Source: Neckera pumila (lineage: Eukaryota; Streptophyta; Bryopsida; Hypnales; Neckeraceae). From it: a stretch of DNA of 64,000 nucleotides. The stretch is from NCBI GenBank assembly GCA_963969595.1, contig OZ018408.1, positions 46,749,022 to 46,813,021 of the forward strand, read 5' to 3'. The position numbers and the translations under genes are program-made. The notes below the pieces were generated by a model. The model saw only the letters and a program-made list of their open reading frames with translations. It searched no databases and was not told the origin of the DNA. Shown piece after piece: positions 21,865-35,616 of the stretch; position 1 is the first letter of the stretch, and each line of letters starts with the position of its first letter.

Positions 21865-24800
21865 GTTTGCAATCACCTCTGTAATATCACTTTTACAGCT
21901 TTTATGATTTCAAAATTCTATTGCTACTACCAAATGATTTGAGGAATTTATTCAATTGAAGTGATTTGGATTTCACAACAATTAAGTTGTTCACGAAGTT
22001 TTTAAAATTTACAAGTTTTTTTTTTCAATTCACCAAGTTTTTGGGTTGTCATTGTTCGTAACAATTGAGTCAACTTTTGAATGCATTACAATAAATGTGT
22101 ATCTTTACAGTATTCACCATTGCATATATTTCATTCATCATTCAAGAAATTTCTATTGTACATTTCAATATATGTTTACTTATAAACAAAATTATACAAA
22201 GATTTTAGTAATTTATATTTGAAAATTTATTGAAATTTTTGTTCTGCATTTTATCTAATACATAAAAATTCTGATAAAATTCTAATGATGAATGCGTAGC
22301 ATAGCAAGCGCCTACCGCTAGTTAGTTATAAATTTATAATAGTGAAGTTGTAGGAGGTTATAACTTGTGAATTGGGTGAATCCAAAGTCCATCTAATGCA
22401 CACTAAGAAAAAATCTTGCTAACACCAATGCATCCGCAAAGCAATGCAAGAATTTCAATTGAAGGAAACTCTACCCAAAATTGTCTCAATGCAAAGTTGC
22501 TACCTCCACATTATCATAATAAAATAGATTCATTTGTTACCAAAAATGGTCACAAATTGTGCTTACTAAACACTCTAAATTGTTGTTGGTCATTAAGAGC
22601 ATCTTTACTTGAGCCTCTATATAGAATCAACAATGTAAAAGTCACCGTCAGTTCTATGCATGAGAAAAAGAAGTCAATCCAAACTGTTATATTTGCAGGC
22701 TTGATATTCAAAGGACTCCCACTTCAAATCTAGAGTGTTTCATGAGCCTTCCAAATCACTCACTACTTATTGGTTTGTGACACATGGCAACTATCTCATT
22801 AGTGGTGAAACGAAAAAACTTTCCAACTAGTTGCAACTTCAAATTTGTCTTTTAAGCGCCAACAAAGCTCGATTCAACAATATTGAGTCACCCTGGTTTG
22901 CATACCGTATAGCACTTTGACGGACACTCAATCAAATACTCTTCATGCCGAATCATGGCCGATTTAAAGGTCTTTAGATTGAGGATGCCCTAAACAATCA
23001 AAATTATTGTTGTCCTAATATTCACCAATTGAAAATTCTTGCTTATTCATTCATATTAGGGGCCAAAATTTCATAAATAGTGAACAATTTGAAGTATGGT
23101 TACCTCTATAGAATTAAAAAGGTCATTGTGCTCTAATAGTAGATTTGACATTAGATAATTACATCTAGTTTGATGGAAAAAAAATGGCATGCATGTAGGA
23201 TTTAATGATTGGTCAATGTCTATGATAAAAAAAAATAAGTCAATTATATTTGATTAAAAAAATATTGGACCTGCATTTCAAGTATTTTACGCCATGCAAG
23301 TTGGGTGGAAAATACTTCTAAAAATAGGATCTTTTCTAAATTTATCATAAAAAAGGAATTTTGTAAGGAATGTTTATATTTTTAGGATATGTCAAACCTT
23401 GTTGTTTTGGGGAGAAAGGGAATAGTTGGCAAAGATGTGCCTATACTTCATATTGTTTATAATATAATAATAGTCTACTATGCCACATTCTTGCCCCTTT
23501 TTATTAGCTCTACAATGAAGGAAAAGAGACAAAGCATTGGCCAAAGCCACCCCTAAGGAAATTTGAATAGCTACCTTATTCAAAAAGTGACATGGTGCTA
23601 CATAAACAAAGCCTCTTGTAGTGTAGCTTCTTTATGTACCATATGTAACCATCTTCACCATTTGTTTGCTAATACAATATAATATCCACAAAGCAAGTTC
23701 ATCCCTTTAATTTCTATACAAAATTCATGATCTGTGTTCATGTCAATTGTATGATTCACGAGTTCCAACCAATCATGTAATGCCACATGTCACATTCTAA
23801 ATTTCTAAAGCTAAATTAACTATTTTGGGGGAAAATCAATCCACTATGCAATATCGTTAATAATGTGTCATCCATTTTGGGTGTTGGACTGCTGTAGGAG
23901 TTGATAAGGTAACAACACTGAATAAGGTAAACCTGCCTATAGCAAGCAGACCACCTAATACGGACATCTACAAACCCACCCATTACAATCTTACATCAAC
24001 TAATTTCAGATTTTTGTCACTAAATGAAATTATGACTTCATTAGGTTGGTTAGTGGCCAAAATCAATGCCTTGGGAGATGGCCATGGAGTTATTAGTGAC
24101 TCACATAGGACATTTACACCTTTCTAATGTAAACTTGTCATAGAAAGTTATTTTTTTTTATTCCTTCATGTCATGGCCATGTTAGGAAATTTGGTGATTG
24201 CTTTAGGTAGGTAAGCTGACCATTATGGAAACACTTTTTGCTGATTTGGGATAGTCTACAGACTCTTTTAGACCAATTGGGCAAGACCACTTTAGAAATT
24301 CATAAATAATTCATACTTTGTCCAAAAAATAAACTTTTAACTGCTTCCTTCATGTCTCAAGTTTATCTTTGTATGAAAAAAAATTGGTTCATTTTCCTAA
24401 TAGCAAGACACCAAACCACCCATTCTGCTTGCCATAGGCAAGTTGACCTTAGTACAATTAGGTTGCCCCAGACTAATATCTCCACATTCTACACTATATC
24501 AATATCCAATATATTGTAAAAGGATGCAGAGATGTGGGGGAACATGGTTGGTACATGGATCAAAGGCTTGGGATCAGAGAATGGCTTGTGCCTCCATTTG
24601 GACAAGCAATGAGTCATGAGGTAACATGAAGTAACTTCTCTAGGGTAAAGCAACCTAACTGTCAAGGCAACCCAATTGCACTAATTAGTGTACACCTAAA
24701 ATCGCACACTTTCTAAAATCACACAATGGGTATTCTTGTCTAAAATGTACTCCCACTATTCATATGATTATAATCGCTTTTGGATACACCTATTTTGAGC

Positions 24801-24903
24801 AATTTGAAAATTTGTAGTTTATTCACATAGGGTCCAAAAAATGCATTCGAAGAGAATCTAAAATCTTCTTTTGAATACCAATAGGATCTCACAAATTTTT
24901 TTC
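21865..24903. other. Intergenic DNA, no gene recognised
   Basis: No supported gene is seen. A CACTA-like end in inverse orientation, CTCTTGTAGTG, ends at 23623 and could face the one at 17925, but their flanking trinucleotides differ. Confidence 0.4.
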
Positions 24904-24911
24904 AATATAAT

Positions 24912-25276
24912 AGAGTTATTCGTAAAGTGCCCCCAGTTTGAAGGGGGCTTTTGTGACAAATTTCCTCCAACGGACAACCCCGCAGGCAAAGTCCGGACCA
25001 AATTTTTTTTTGGTCGATTTGAGCGCAAAAGAAAGTTTGGTACCCACTTTTGTATTGACTTTTTGCCCCAAACCTGCTTTTTCACAAAACTCCGGGGTTT
25101 AAACCCTGCATTAGATGAGAAATCAGCCCTGTGGAGGGCTGCGTGTTCCCAACCTGTGAGAACTTGTGAGAACTGCCGAATTCAGGGTCGTGGCAGCTTG
25201 CTGACATGGCCGAGCGACTGTCACGTCGGAGAAAAAAAAAAAAAAAATTCTGTTTTTTTTTTCATTTCAAGAATGT

Positions 25277-25307
<31 letters not shown>

Positions 25308-25437
25308 GAAAATTTCTTGTCGGGAACAGCCGTTCCCTAAAACTGCGGGGGGGACTAGCGTCGGGAACGGGCCCGAAACAGCCCTCCCGACCCCCCAAAA
25401 CTCATCTAATGGTTTTGGGTACTTTACGAATAACTCT
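24912..25437. mobile_element. hAT-like MITE with 8-bp target duplication (526 bp)
   Basis: The ends are inverted repeats: agagttattcgtaaagtgcc on the left and its near-exact inverse gggtactttacgaataactct on the right. The flanking octamer aatataat is present on both sides (24904-24911 and 25438-25445), which is the hAT target-duplication length. The interior holds dense A/T homopolymers (25230-25315) and an unusually GC-rich stretch near 25320-25400. No transposase. Confidence 0.82.
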
Positions 25438-25445
25438 AATATAAT

Positions 25446-26075
25446 AGTGAAAACCAAGCTGAATTGCTTAACTGTGTGGTTGAAGGTCAGTTACCTTACT
25501 ATAAGTTGGAAAGGCCATCAAAATCCTGTCAGAGTTTCAGTTGTGAGCCCCGCCTCCCTTCTCTCCAACTACTTCCTGAACAGCATAATGAGCAACCTTG
25601 CTTTTGACATTATGATAAGTTAGTGACGCTCATGTCTCCATTGATACGTTTCAGATTTTCAGGCAAAAACTGAAGGTTGAATGAATCAATGACTCACGGA
25701 AGGTAGGTTTCGTACATCAATCCTTCGGACAAACGTCCCAAGGTAGAAATGTCAGGATGAGCACATCAAAGTTGGCCTGTCTCTACGGATTGGAGGTAAG
25801 GTTGGTACCCCCAAAATCGCCACATTGTTTTTTTTTTCAAAGAACGGTGTAAATTAAACAGCAAGGAAAAAAAAGGACATTAATCCGGCTTGAGTGGACA
25901 TATCAGCCTGGGAGGCAGGCTAAGAGAAAAGTGCCATCTAGGACGGTGGTAGTCACTAGAACATAACATATTGTTTTTGCACCAAGTGTTGACAAACTCT
26001 TGGCAGATGGCCTGTTTGCTATCCTCGCTATAATGGTCAAAAACTGCCACATTTTGCTACTGTGACTAAATACTA
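25446..26075. other. Intergenic DNA, no gene recognised
   Basis: Short ORFs only. The stretch 25840-26030 is somewhat less AT-rich but matches no family that I can name. Confidence 0.35.
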
Positions 26076-27006
26076 TTAACCCCTAAAGTTCCATGACTAT
26101 GTTCTCATCAAAAATGCTTGAAAATTGCCATTTTTAGTAGAAGTACCCAACTTTTGAAAAAAAAAAAATTTGACACATGTAACCGTAGGATCTTGTAGTA
26201 TAGTGACTTGAGAAGATATGATAAAAATTTCAGGAATTCCCACTGCGTGGATTGCAAGATAGAAGCATTCAAACTCACCAAAACCATTTTTTTGGCCCTG
26301 CGGAAAACAAGGCAGCAGCACTTCACAAGCTCACTTTTAAATGAAAAAATGTCCAAAATGACGGTGCTTCTTTGGATTCTTTTCCTAGATAAGTTAGCTA
26401 CATGCTTGAAAATTTTCACTTCATTTGGAAATGTACAACACATAGGAAAAAAATAGTAAGTAGATAGTAGTAGAGAATGATTCAAAATACAAAATTGTCA
26501 GGAATTAATTATGGAATTGAAAGATGCTAATCCCAATGGTGGCAATGTTGTAATAAATAATCTATATCCTAGGATTTTATTTTTTTTCAAAAAGTACTGA
26601 AAATTGAGTAAGATAAAGGACTTCAAAGTTTATTTTAGAATAGAGAATCCGTAATTGCCCACAAACTAAAAATCTTCATAACTTTTTACTCATTGATAAA
26701 AATGGGATGATTCAAAGCTTTTTACCTATATATAAATCTAGAAAATCAGTTTCATATTTTTGTTTTTAAAAAAGATGATCTTTTCAAATCTGCCCGGATT
26801 GTCCAGTTACGAAAACAAGTAACATATTAGGCCATAACTTTTGACTCGTGTTTCTAAATGTCATGAACTTTGGTTTGCATGAAAGATATTCCTTGCGCCC
26901 ACCTTCTGTAAAAATTTCAACCCAAAATATGCAAATCTCCAATAACACGTACTTGCCCAAACTTTCTATGTTGCCAAAAAATGCATGTTGGTCCTTTAGG
27001 GGTTAA
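26076..27006 (+). mobile_element. TTAA-flanked piggyBac-like non-autonomous element (copy 2, 931 bp)
   Basis: It runs from TTAA-CCCCTAAAGTTCC to GGTCCTTTAGGGG-TTAA, the cleanest pair of ends in the family. The length is nearly that of copy 1. Internal landmarks shared with the copy ending at 47211 are 'aaaaaatagtaagtaga', 'aatgattcaaaata' and 'ataaaggact.caaagttt'. No complete transposase is visible. Confidence 0.78.
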
Positions 27007-28282
27007 TAGAATTGTCAAATTTGTATATTATTTTTTAATGCAAATGAAAGAAGACTCCAACGCACCAAAGATTGCAACATTTGGATATTGAATGCAAAAG
27101 TTAAAAAGGGACAAAGTTTGTTTTGGTAGATGTTCCAAAATTGTTTCTTGAACATATATACATATTGATTTCGGAGATGTACACAGAGTGATGATGACGA
27201 TTTTAAGTATACCCATTTTAAAATCCAAATAAGAGACCCCAAATTCTCACTTATTTTTCATGTCATTTTCAATTGTACAAACTTCAATTCAAATATGCAT
27301 TTAAAGAGCTCCAAACTGCCAAGTCTAATGCAAAGAACCTAGCTCGGGGGGTGCACTTAGTGTATCTAATCCAAACAACGTGCGAACAAAACTTTGTACC
27401 CCCTATATTATATCCTAAAATTTAAGTAAATGAAAACAAAAAAAATATGAATATATTCTCCTAATTTGAAAGTTTATGTTTTGAATTATTGATATTTTTA
27501 TTTGCTAATGATAATTAGTTACAAATTTTTGAAGTAAATAGATACACTGCAGAATTGAAAAATAACTTTCACACCCCTATATTATATCCTCAAAAATTGT
27601 CTAAAAAATGAACAAAAAAATCCTAAAAATAATTCTCTATTGAAAGCTCATTTTGAGTTGAATATTGATGCAATAGTCATCTAAATGTGTTCTCTATAAA
27701 TATTTGAGTTGAAAAATATGCCATTTTAGGTTCATTTTCAACCTCTTCTAGAAATCATTCCATATTTCATTTGAGTTGGAAATTTTGGCAATAGAAACCT
27801 ATAGTCATTACCAAACAATGCTCAAAATTTTAGGTTGAAATTATAGTTTATTAGAAACCACTTGTTCGCACGTGGTTTGTAGTAGTAGAACCAAGTGCCC
27901 TCCTCGAGGAACCTAGTTTTAAAAATAAATTAAAAATATGTCTACAATCAAAAGATCATTCTTTTTTATCAAAATTTTAGATGGATTGTTGTGTATGGCA
28001 AAAAGAAAATCTTCATGAATATCAATAAGAATCAAGCATTTGTCTATTCCATTTCTTGCAAAAAAGATCTATTGGTATATGAATGTCAAACCTAATAGCT
28101 CTCTACAATATTGTAAAAGTGTGTATAAAAAATTTCAAAAAAATTAACTACATTGATTGCAAGATATTAGTATTTGAAGTGAACATAAATTTATTTTTTA
28201 ATATTTTTTTTACAGATTCAATGAATTTTGATTCTTCTTTATGTAAATTTTTGTTTTATAGAAAGTTGAGGTTTAAATCCAC
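27007..28282. other. Intergenic DNA with a fragment of the TTAA family
   Basis: The stretch from about 28090 to 28190 resembles the left subterminal part of the TTAA family ('attgattgcaagatattag.atttgaag'). No gene is seen. The remainder is AT-rich and unassigned. Confidence 0.4.
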
Positions 28283-28471
28283 TACAATAGAACCTCTCTA
28301 AACTAATAGAGTTGGGACCGGTCTAACACATCAAGTTAGAGAGGTTATTACATTAGGGAGGGTCATGATGTTCATATGTGGTTCATATTGTTAAGTTGGG
28401 ACCGGCAATCAATACTTCTTGACAACACTTTATTAGCTTAGAAAGGATTAACTTTGGGAGGTTCTACTGTA
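28283..28471. mobile_element. pogo/mariner-like MITE (189 bp), copy 1
   Basis: The left end is TACAATAGAACCTCTCTAA and the right end GAGGTTCTACTGTA, both bounded by TA. The interior has two 'gttgggaccgg' motifs. The same ends and the 'accggtc' core recur in the element at 30733-30926. Confidence 0.78.
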
Positions 28472-30732
28472 CAATGAAGAAGAAGTTACTAACTTGTGAA
28501 TTAAATTAGTTTTTAAAGGTTTGTAATCAATGAGTGTTGCATATTCAAAAACTCTTGCAATAAGAGGAGGTGCAAAGAGAATACATTTTTTTTATAAAGG
28601 CTTGATCCAAATCATTACGGTCATCACAAAGACTTCACTTTGTTCTTGAATCATAATTTTTAAAGAATAATTTAAATGTTAGAAACTCTAATTCCCATAG
28701 AAAATCTAAATTCTACAAATGAACTTCATATTTTGTTTGGCTTAGGAGAAGTTACTTGCAATTTTAAAATCTTTGTATTTGATATTTTACAATTAAAACA
28801 GAATGCTCCCAAACTTTTCATATATAGAGAGATCTAACCAACTTAGAGGTAAGAATAAACTTGAAATAAAACACAATTACTTGGTTCTTGATTTTAAGAT
28901 TATTTACAAAATAATTACTTAATGTAACTTCAATTTTACAAGTTAGAGTTTCATAAAATTTAATGGCTTGTTAGATATTGATTCAAAAGTCCTCTCTAAA
29001 GAAATTTGCAAATAATACCCATGTAAATAAGTGGAAAAGCCTACTGTCATTACTTTTATCATTGCATATATATTTCAAGTCATTGATAATAATAAAAAGG
29101 TCAATGATAGAATAGTGATTTGAAGAACATTTGTTAAATTTAGTCTGCTCAATGCTTGAGCTTAGCTAAATTTACAGTCCTAATATGCCAATGTATTGTA
29201 TATAATTGTATCACATTATATAATTTATTACTTAATCAAGTAGATATTGCTATCAGAAAGTCATCCCATTCTACAAAGTCCACATAATCTTAAAGGAATC
29301 ATTTTTACATCCCATAGTAACTATTTCAATACTATTTATAGGTGCAATTTAGCAAGGATGGATAATTTTTAAACACATGAACATGTACCTGAATAAAACA
29401 CTCCAAAATCTTGCACATTAAATGCATAGTAATTTTGAAAATGTCCTCCAAGTCAGCATCAAATTTGCGTTGGTTTCAACTTTCAAATCACACATGAGTA
29501 AAATGCTTGAGCTCTTCTAGTTTTGCATACAATATTTAATTGCTTATGATGCACTGTGAAACATCCTTTGAATGACTTCATCTAAGTTTGTAGGGTGGAA
29601 AAAAACATTTTTTATCCAATTTTTTTGGAGGTTGCTTGAGTATATTTCATTGAGTAGTATTGCAAATTCCTTCATTATGGTGTTATTGACTTCTCTATAG
29701 AAGCATACGCTTAATTCCTGGAGCATCATTCTTGTATATTTTGGCCATTTCTTGCCATTTACTCTTGGTGTGAATTTCAACCATAAAAAAAAAAAAGAAT
29801 CCATATTGTTTTATGAATTTGAGTCCTACTATTGAAATGAAGCTTATCAAGTGTAGTTTATATTCCAATTTGTAAATTTTGGAAAATTTGTAAACTTCAA
29901 CATTTTACAGCATTTGAACTTTGGCTGCAGAACTACGGGTAATTGATTTTCTAATTCATAATGCATGATAATTTTGTTTTTTACCAAGATGTTACATACA
30001 AGATAATATACATCTATAATCAGCATTTCAATTTTTATTGAATATATTTTGTATTTGATATGAATTTTTCTCATCTTTTTCTTAAAAAATTCACAATAAT
30101 TTCAAATTTTTCCAAAAAAATTATAATTTTTTTTTAATTGTATTAGGCATATGACTTTATCTCTGAAAAATAAATATAAGTCTTCCCATTCATATCTAGT
30201 TGCAAAATGGGCAGCAAAACAGAGTGAATAGAGAGGCTTGAAACCAGTGGTCATGGGCCCGCGTTCTAGTGTTAAAAGAACACATTCGTTGGTATGCTGG
30301 AATCCTGGTTGATGATTCGCTCATATTAAGAATATTTCAGATCATGTGAGCCAACTGTAAAAGCAACTACAATCCCATGATGAAGTTTTGGAATATGCTA
30401 TGAAATAACCCATTGTGAATCATTACAATACCCACCCTGCTACTTGGCATCTCTAAAAAAAACTTTCCACATTTCCACACGAACATTGTTCGCCGGTGGA
30501 ATTGGGAAAAAAATGGTTGTAATTTGAAAACATCAACAAATGACAGGTGAAAAAAATCTGTAAAATTGCTGTTTAGAGTAAAAAATCAAGTAAAATATGG
30601 AGGAAAGAATGTAGGAAAACATGGACTCATTACTTAAATAACACGTTCAATATGGGAATTGGAAGGAAATAACTAGTAAAACTCAAAAAAATATCTTGAA
30701 CGCTACTTTCTATGAAGGCAAAGGAAATACAG
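28472..30732. other. Intergenic DNA, no gene recognised
   Basis: AT-rich sequence with only short spurious ORFs. Confidence 0.4.
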
Positions 30733-30926
30733 TACAGTAGAACCTCACTAAGTCAAACTTATGTAAGCACATAAACCTCCATAAACCAATCATGTCAGAC
30801 CGGTCCCGGACTGGGCCACATAACAAAGGCTGTGACTAAAAATGACCCTTCAGAAGTCAATAAACCTCTATAAACCAATTTGTCAGATCGGTCCGGGACC
30901 AATCAGCTAAGAGAAGTTCTATTGTA
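30733..30926. mobile_element. pogo/mariner-like MITE (194 bp), copy 2
   Basis: The left end is TACAGTAGAACCTCACTAAG and the right end gaagttctattgTA, again bounded by TA. The interior contains two partly inverted blocks with 'cataaaccaat..tgtcaga.cggtcc'. Confidence 0.78.
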
Positions 30927-32590
30927 CTATTAATTTCATATAAAGTGTAAGTACCCATTACCATCCAATTAAACATTGAAATACCTTGGAAAAGATTCAG
31001 GCCTATTCCCTTTCAATTTTTTCATGCACTCATAAATTTGAGTGGAAGTAAATTCAATAAAAATCATATTTTCTTAGGTAAAACTTGAAACTAAGCCTCA
31101 CAAATTTTCAAAGTGGTCTACCCCTTAAAGTACAAAATTGCTCATATGTAGGATCTATGAAAATTCCAAAAAAAATCCGCAATCTAATGTTGTTGCAATC
31201 TAATGTTGTTTGACCTATGATCCACAAATTAAGTATTCTTGGACCATTTAAAATATACTATAAACTTGACTCCCCTAAAAGCGTCCCTATTGAATAGAAA
31301 ATATAATCTCAATTGTTAATCTCATATAAGTATGTGCAATCTGTTTAGTCATTATGAAATAGGTTTATAGGGAGTTTGGTCTTGTCTTAATTGTCACCCA
31401 ATTTCACTACTCACCTACCTATTTACAATCCATTCTCTCTATGATGGAAAATGATACTTGAAGAAGGGGGGCAAGAATTGGGGTGGATTTATAGAGTACA
31501 TATTTGGATTTGGGGCGAATTTAGTGGATGCTTCCATTGTATATTGCTAAAATAGTTTCTAAATCCTAAACCTTAAACATCAATACTAAAATATTGATAT
31601 GAATTTTTAGAATAATTGCACACCTCAATATATGTCTGACAATCTTCTTTTATTTCTATTTTTTATACTATTATTGAATCAGTAGGTATAAACTTCTAAA
31701 GTTGAAATTGGATGAAACTCTAGCAATTCATCATCACACACTGAAAACTCTAATATATTTCTCTATAGTTTACAAATGCTTCTAGAGGGGAAATTTCAGC
31801 ACATTGCACACTCCATTTTAAGGTTGTCAATTTGAAGTTAGTAAGTTTGGATGTCATTTTGAATTCTATAACACAAACTAACCTCCAATTTGAGGAATTA
31901 GAGGTTTTCTTTTACTAAAGCCAATAATCACTCAATAATCACTCACATATCAATGGCATATTTCTCTATAATTCATACTGATATTTTAGAAGTTTTAAAA
32001 ATGTATTATATCAAAAAGAAAACAAAGACAAATGGTGACCCATTATTCTATCCCCCAATTGTAGTTTTTTTTCGTTTTTTTAGATAAATTTTTAGTACTA
32101 AGGTATATATTTCTATAGGATTCTATTACATTATGACATTTGTGGCTTTGCATAACATTTTAAAGCTCTTTATAATTATATTTTGGATAATAAAAATGCA
32201 CTTAATTGTAAAGACATTTGTAGCAATATTGTAGGCATGGAACACATGGATAAATAAAACTAAGAATATGAGAATGCCTAGTGTAGATTGTACAAATTAT
32301 AATTTTCAATGCTCTAATAATTTATTTTCTAAAATGACATTATTATTTAATCAATTTTAAAAATAACATCATGTATTTATAATAGTATATTTCAATATAT
32401 ATAATAATAATTTAATTAAATTTTAATATTACTAATTTTAATATGAAATTATTAAAAAATTTGCATTCCACCTTCTTACTTTTTGTCAATATCTATATGA
32501 TCACATTTTTGCTTAACATACAACATTATAAAGTGCCATGGGAACTATGTGATATTCAAAATCCTAGAAAACTTATCATTGCATTTGATT
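30927..32590. other. Intergenic DNA, no gene recognised
   Basis: AT-rich. Only short ORFs without recognisable similarity. Confidence 0.4.
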
Positions 32591-33469
32591 TTAAACCCCA
32601 AAAGTCCCAAGGCCTTTTTTCTAATAAGAACCATTCAAAATGCTATTCCTATTGCAAGGAGCAAACATCTTTAATAATTGCTTTTTTGGATATCTAACCA
32701 AATGATCTTGCACTACACCAATGTAAAAATGTGTAGAAATTTTTTTAAATACATTGACCATGCAAATTGCAAGATATTTGCAATTATGGTGAAGAAAACA
32801 AATTTTCTTGCACCTTGCTCTACTACATTTTTTGACTTTGAACCTTTTTAGACTAAAGCTTTTATACTAATTTTGAATTTCTAATTTTTTGTGTTGAAGA
32901 ACTAATTTGAGAGTCTAAAAAAAGCACACATTTAATTTTCATTCATTTGGAAATTGTTAAGTAGAGGTATGTTCAAGATTAAAACAAAAACTAAACCAAT
33001 AATAGCTCTAAGTTGGAATTGAATACACTAATCTTGATGGTGAGATTATTTTCTTTTGAAACTTTTTCTTTTGAAAAATTATGAAAATTGAATTCAAAAA
33101 TGATTCGAACAAGTCATCTTTTCAAGAATATACTCGAACCAAGATTGTCCATAACTTTCACAATACTAATTCAAGTGGAATGAATCAAAGCTTCCCATAT
33201 AGATAAAATTACAATCTATGAATCATTATTTTATCTTATTTTAAAAATTTTGTGGATTTTTTCAGCCTTCTTAACAAAAATTTGGGCTTATTGTGCCATA
33301 ATTTTTGCTTCCAAGCATCAATTAAAATAAAAATTTATATTCTTAAGAAATTCATGTATTTTTCCATCTTCACAAAGGTTTCAAAAAATCATGACAAATA
33401 TTGAAAACGTAGGACTTTACCCAAAATCCATTTTGTCACTAAAAAGAACACTAGGACTTTAGGGATTAA
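32591..33469 (+). mobile_element. TTAA-flanked piggyBac-like element (copy 3, 879 bp)
   Basis: The left junction is TTAA-ACCCCAAAAGTCC, with one extra A, and the right is GGACTTTAGGGA-TTAA. Interior motifs are shared with 20500-21428: 'atccataactttcac', 'gaatgaatcaaagcttc', 'cataatttttgcttcc.agca'. Confidence 0.7.
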
Positions 33470-33583
33470 ATGTTGATGTAGTGAAGGTTCATAGAAAATG
33501 TGGAGAGGTTTTCATTTTGGTTTAGAAATGGGAAATAAGTTCAATGAAGTTTTCTTTATCTTGGTATGTTACTTGTTGTTTGA

Positions 33584-35290
33584 TTAATCCCTATAGTTCA
33601 AATTTTTTGACAATGTTAAATAAAAAAACACTCAAAATGGGCTATTTTGATGGCAAAGACCCTCTTTAAATCATGAATGAAATCTTGTTGCATCTTAGCT
33701 TAAGATCTAGTTGTAGAATACTTTTTTACATTGTAGTAAATAAATGGGAGGTTTTGACCTCATAGATTGCAAAATTACAATATTTGACGTTGGAAAAAAT
33801 GTTTTTTGGAGGCATCCAAATTTCGAGCAGCTCTGATTTTAGGGAGGCTTTTGCACAAGTTAATTTTATTTATTTTCTCAAACTCTTTTTGCTATATTTT
33901 TTGTAACAAAGTTAGCCACATATTCAAAAGATTTTACAAAGCCCTCTTTTCAACAATTTATAGCTTGCACATACAATAATCTATTCAAAATGTGAATGGT
34001 GGAGTTCTAGGTTTCATCTAGCTTTAGAAGAGGAAAAAAAAAATTTAAGCCCAAAAATTTAAGCTTTGGAAAGCTTGATCAATCCATGTCCAAGTTGATA
34101 TAAAGGACAATTGGGCATATTGGGTTTAGAATGGGAGGAAGCAGGGTCAGGGTTGGCTAAGCCTGAGTCATTGTAAATCACCGACACTAGATCCAATTCT
34201 CCTTGGTTCTAAATATGTTCCCCTTTCCCTCAATTTGAAGATGTTCTCTGGCTCCATGAAATATAATTTTAGAAAATTTGGCAATAAAATTTCAAAGATA
34301 TCATTTTTTTTGGCAACTATCTCACATAGCTTCTAAAGCAATTTATTTTGTGTGTACATAAATGAGAAGAGAATCTCTTTAGACAAATGGGATAGTAATA
34401 GATAAAACAACCCATGTGGAATATGTAAATTAGAACTACTAGGAGCTCAACCGCTCATAGTTAAGTGGAAAGTAGGAATTGTATTCAAAGTAGAATTTTA
34501 AACTACATTATAACATATTAGAAGAATTTTCTTCAAAAAAACTTAAACATAGAAAAGTTGATAAATCAAGCTAACTTTCATTTCCAAAACTCAGATTGAG
34601 ATATTGAGTCTGTAATCAAAACTTACAAACAAAATTCAGAGAAGGATTAGAAAGGACATTTTCTTTGACATTTTCAAACATCTTCTCTGAACTTTTGTCC
34701 ATAACTTTTTTTTGGAGGCGCAATATCACAAACAATATTTTAGAGATGGAAATTAGCTTGATTCACCAACTTTTTTAAGTTCAATTATTTAAAAAAAAGG
34801 GTTATTCTACTATGCCGAAATGAGGCCTGAAATTATGTTTTGAACATACTTTCTACATTTTGACAATGGGTGGTCAGCTCTTACTTTCAAATCATCCCAT
34901 ATCCTTTGAGGATTCATAATAGAGAATGGATTTCATTATAAAAGCAACCTCTTCATCCTTTATTCTTATGAATGTTAATGAAGTCATCCCTTCATTTTGC
35001 AATCAAAATCTTTTTTGATGGTGGATTGTCAAATGAAAAATTGGTGTTGGACTCAATGGATTATTTGGGTGTTGGGAATTTTTTAAGTTCAAATGTCGCA
35101 GTTTGGGATAATTGCCCTGTTTGGCCATGGGAAGCCACAGGCCACCGCCTCCCCGCCATCACCTCCTTGTATTGTAACGGATTTAAGAGTCTAGAATAAT
35201 GTCAAAGAAGTACTCTAGTCTGAATTTGGGGCGAGAAGATATCTAAGGTTTTGTCCAAGCTCTTTCAGGCATTGCAAATTTTACTCACTT
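33584..35290 (+). mobile_element. Long member of the TTAA family, right end missing
   Basis: It begins TTAA-TCCCTATAGTTC and aligns by eye over its length with 48789 to about 50540. Examples are 'ctcaaaatgggc.attttgatggcaaag', 'gggaggttttgacc.catagattg', and 'gatggtggattgtcaaatg' versus 'gatggtagtctgtcaaacg'. The right part, including the terminus, is absent or decayed. A 75-codon ORF at 34972-35199 is a remnant of the same reading frame as 50157-50387 (shared GxLSNxKxxxDSMDxLGV pattern). I do not recognise the protein. Confidence 0.65.
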
Positions 35291-35463
35291 CAAAACATAA
35301 TGACTTTAGTTAAATTAATGACCCGGCTTTAAAAATGACTTGAATAAAAAAAAGATATTTTAACAAAACACTACAATTAGAATTTAACATTTTGAATTTG
35401 AAGTCCAAAGATTCTTGAGAAAATCACATATATGCAATTTACAATCGATTTTAGAAGGGATTT

Positions 35464-35613
35464 CACTAGTAGAAAATTTAGTTTTTTTGTTTTTTTGGTC
35501 GGGTTGATCCGGTCAAATTTTGACAAAAATTTGTTGATTTCAGTAGATTTTTGTCAAAATTTGACTGGATCAACGCAACCAAAAAAACAAAAAGACTAAA
35601 TTTTCTACTAGTG
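35464..35613. mobile_element. CACTA-type foldback MITE, near-perfect palindrome (150 bp)
   Basis: It starts CACTAGTAGAAAATTTAGT and ends with the inverse. The CACTA...TAGTG ends and the flanking trinucleotide TTT on both sides (35461-35463, 35614-35616) fit En/Spm (CACTA) target duplication. The arms are almost completely self-complementary around a short centre near 35538, so the transcript would be one long hairpin. Confidence 0.82.
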
Positions 35614-35616
35614 TTT

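Noticed and set aside
34972..35199. 75-codon ORF as a gene
   Set aside because: It lies inside a dispersed repeat and its counterpart in the second copy (50157-50387) is diverged without a conserved start or end.
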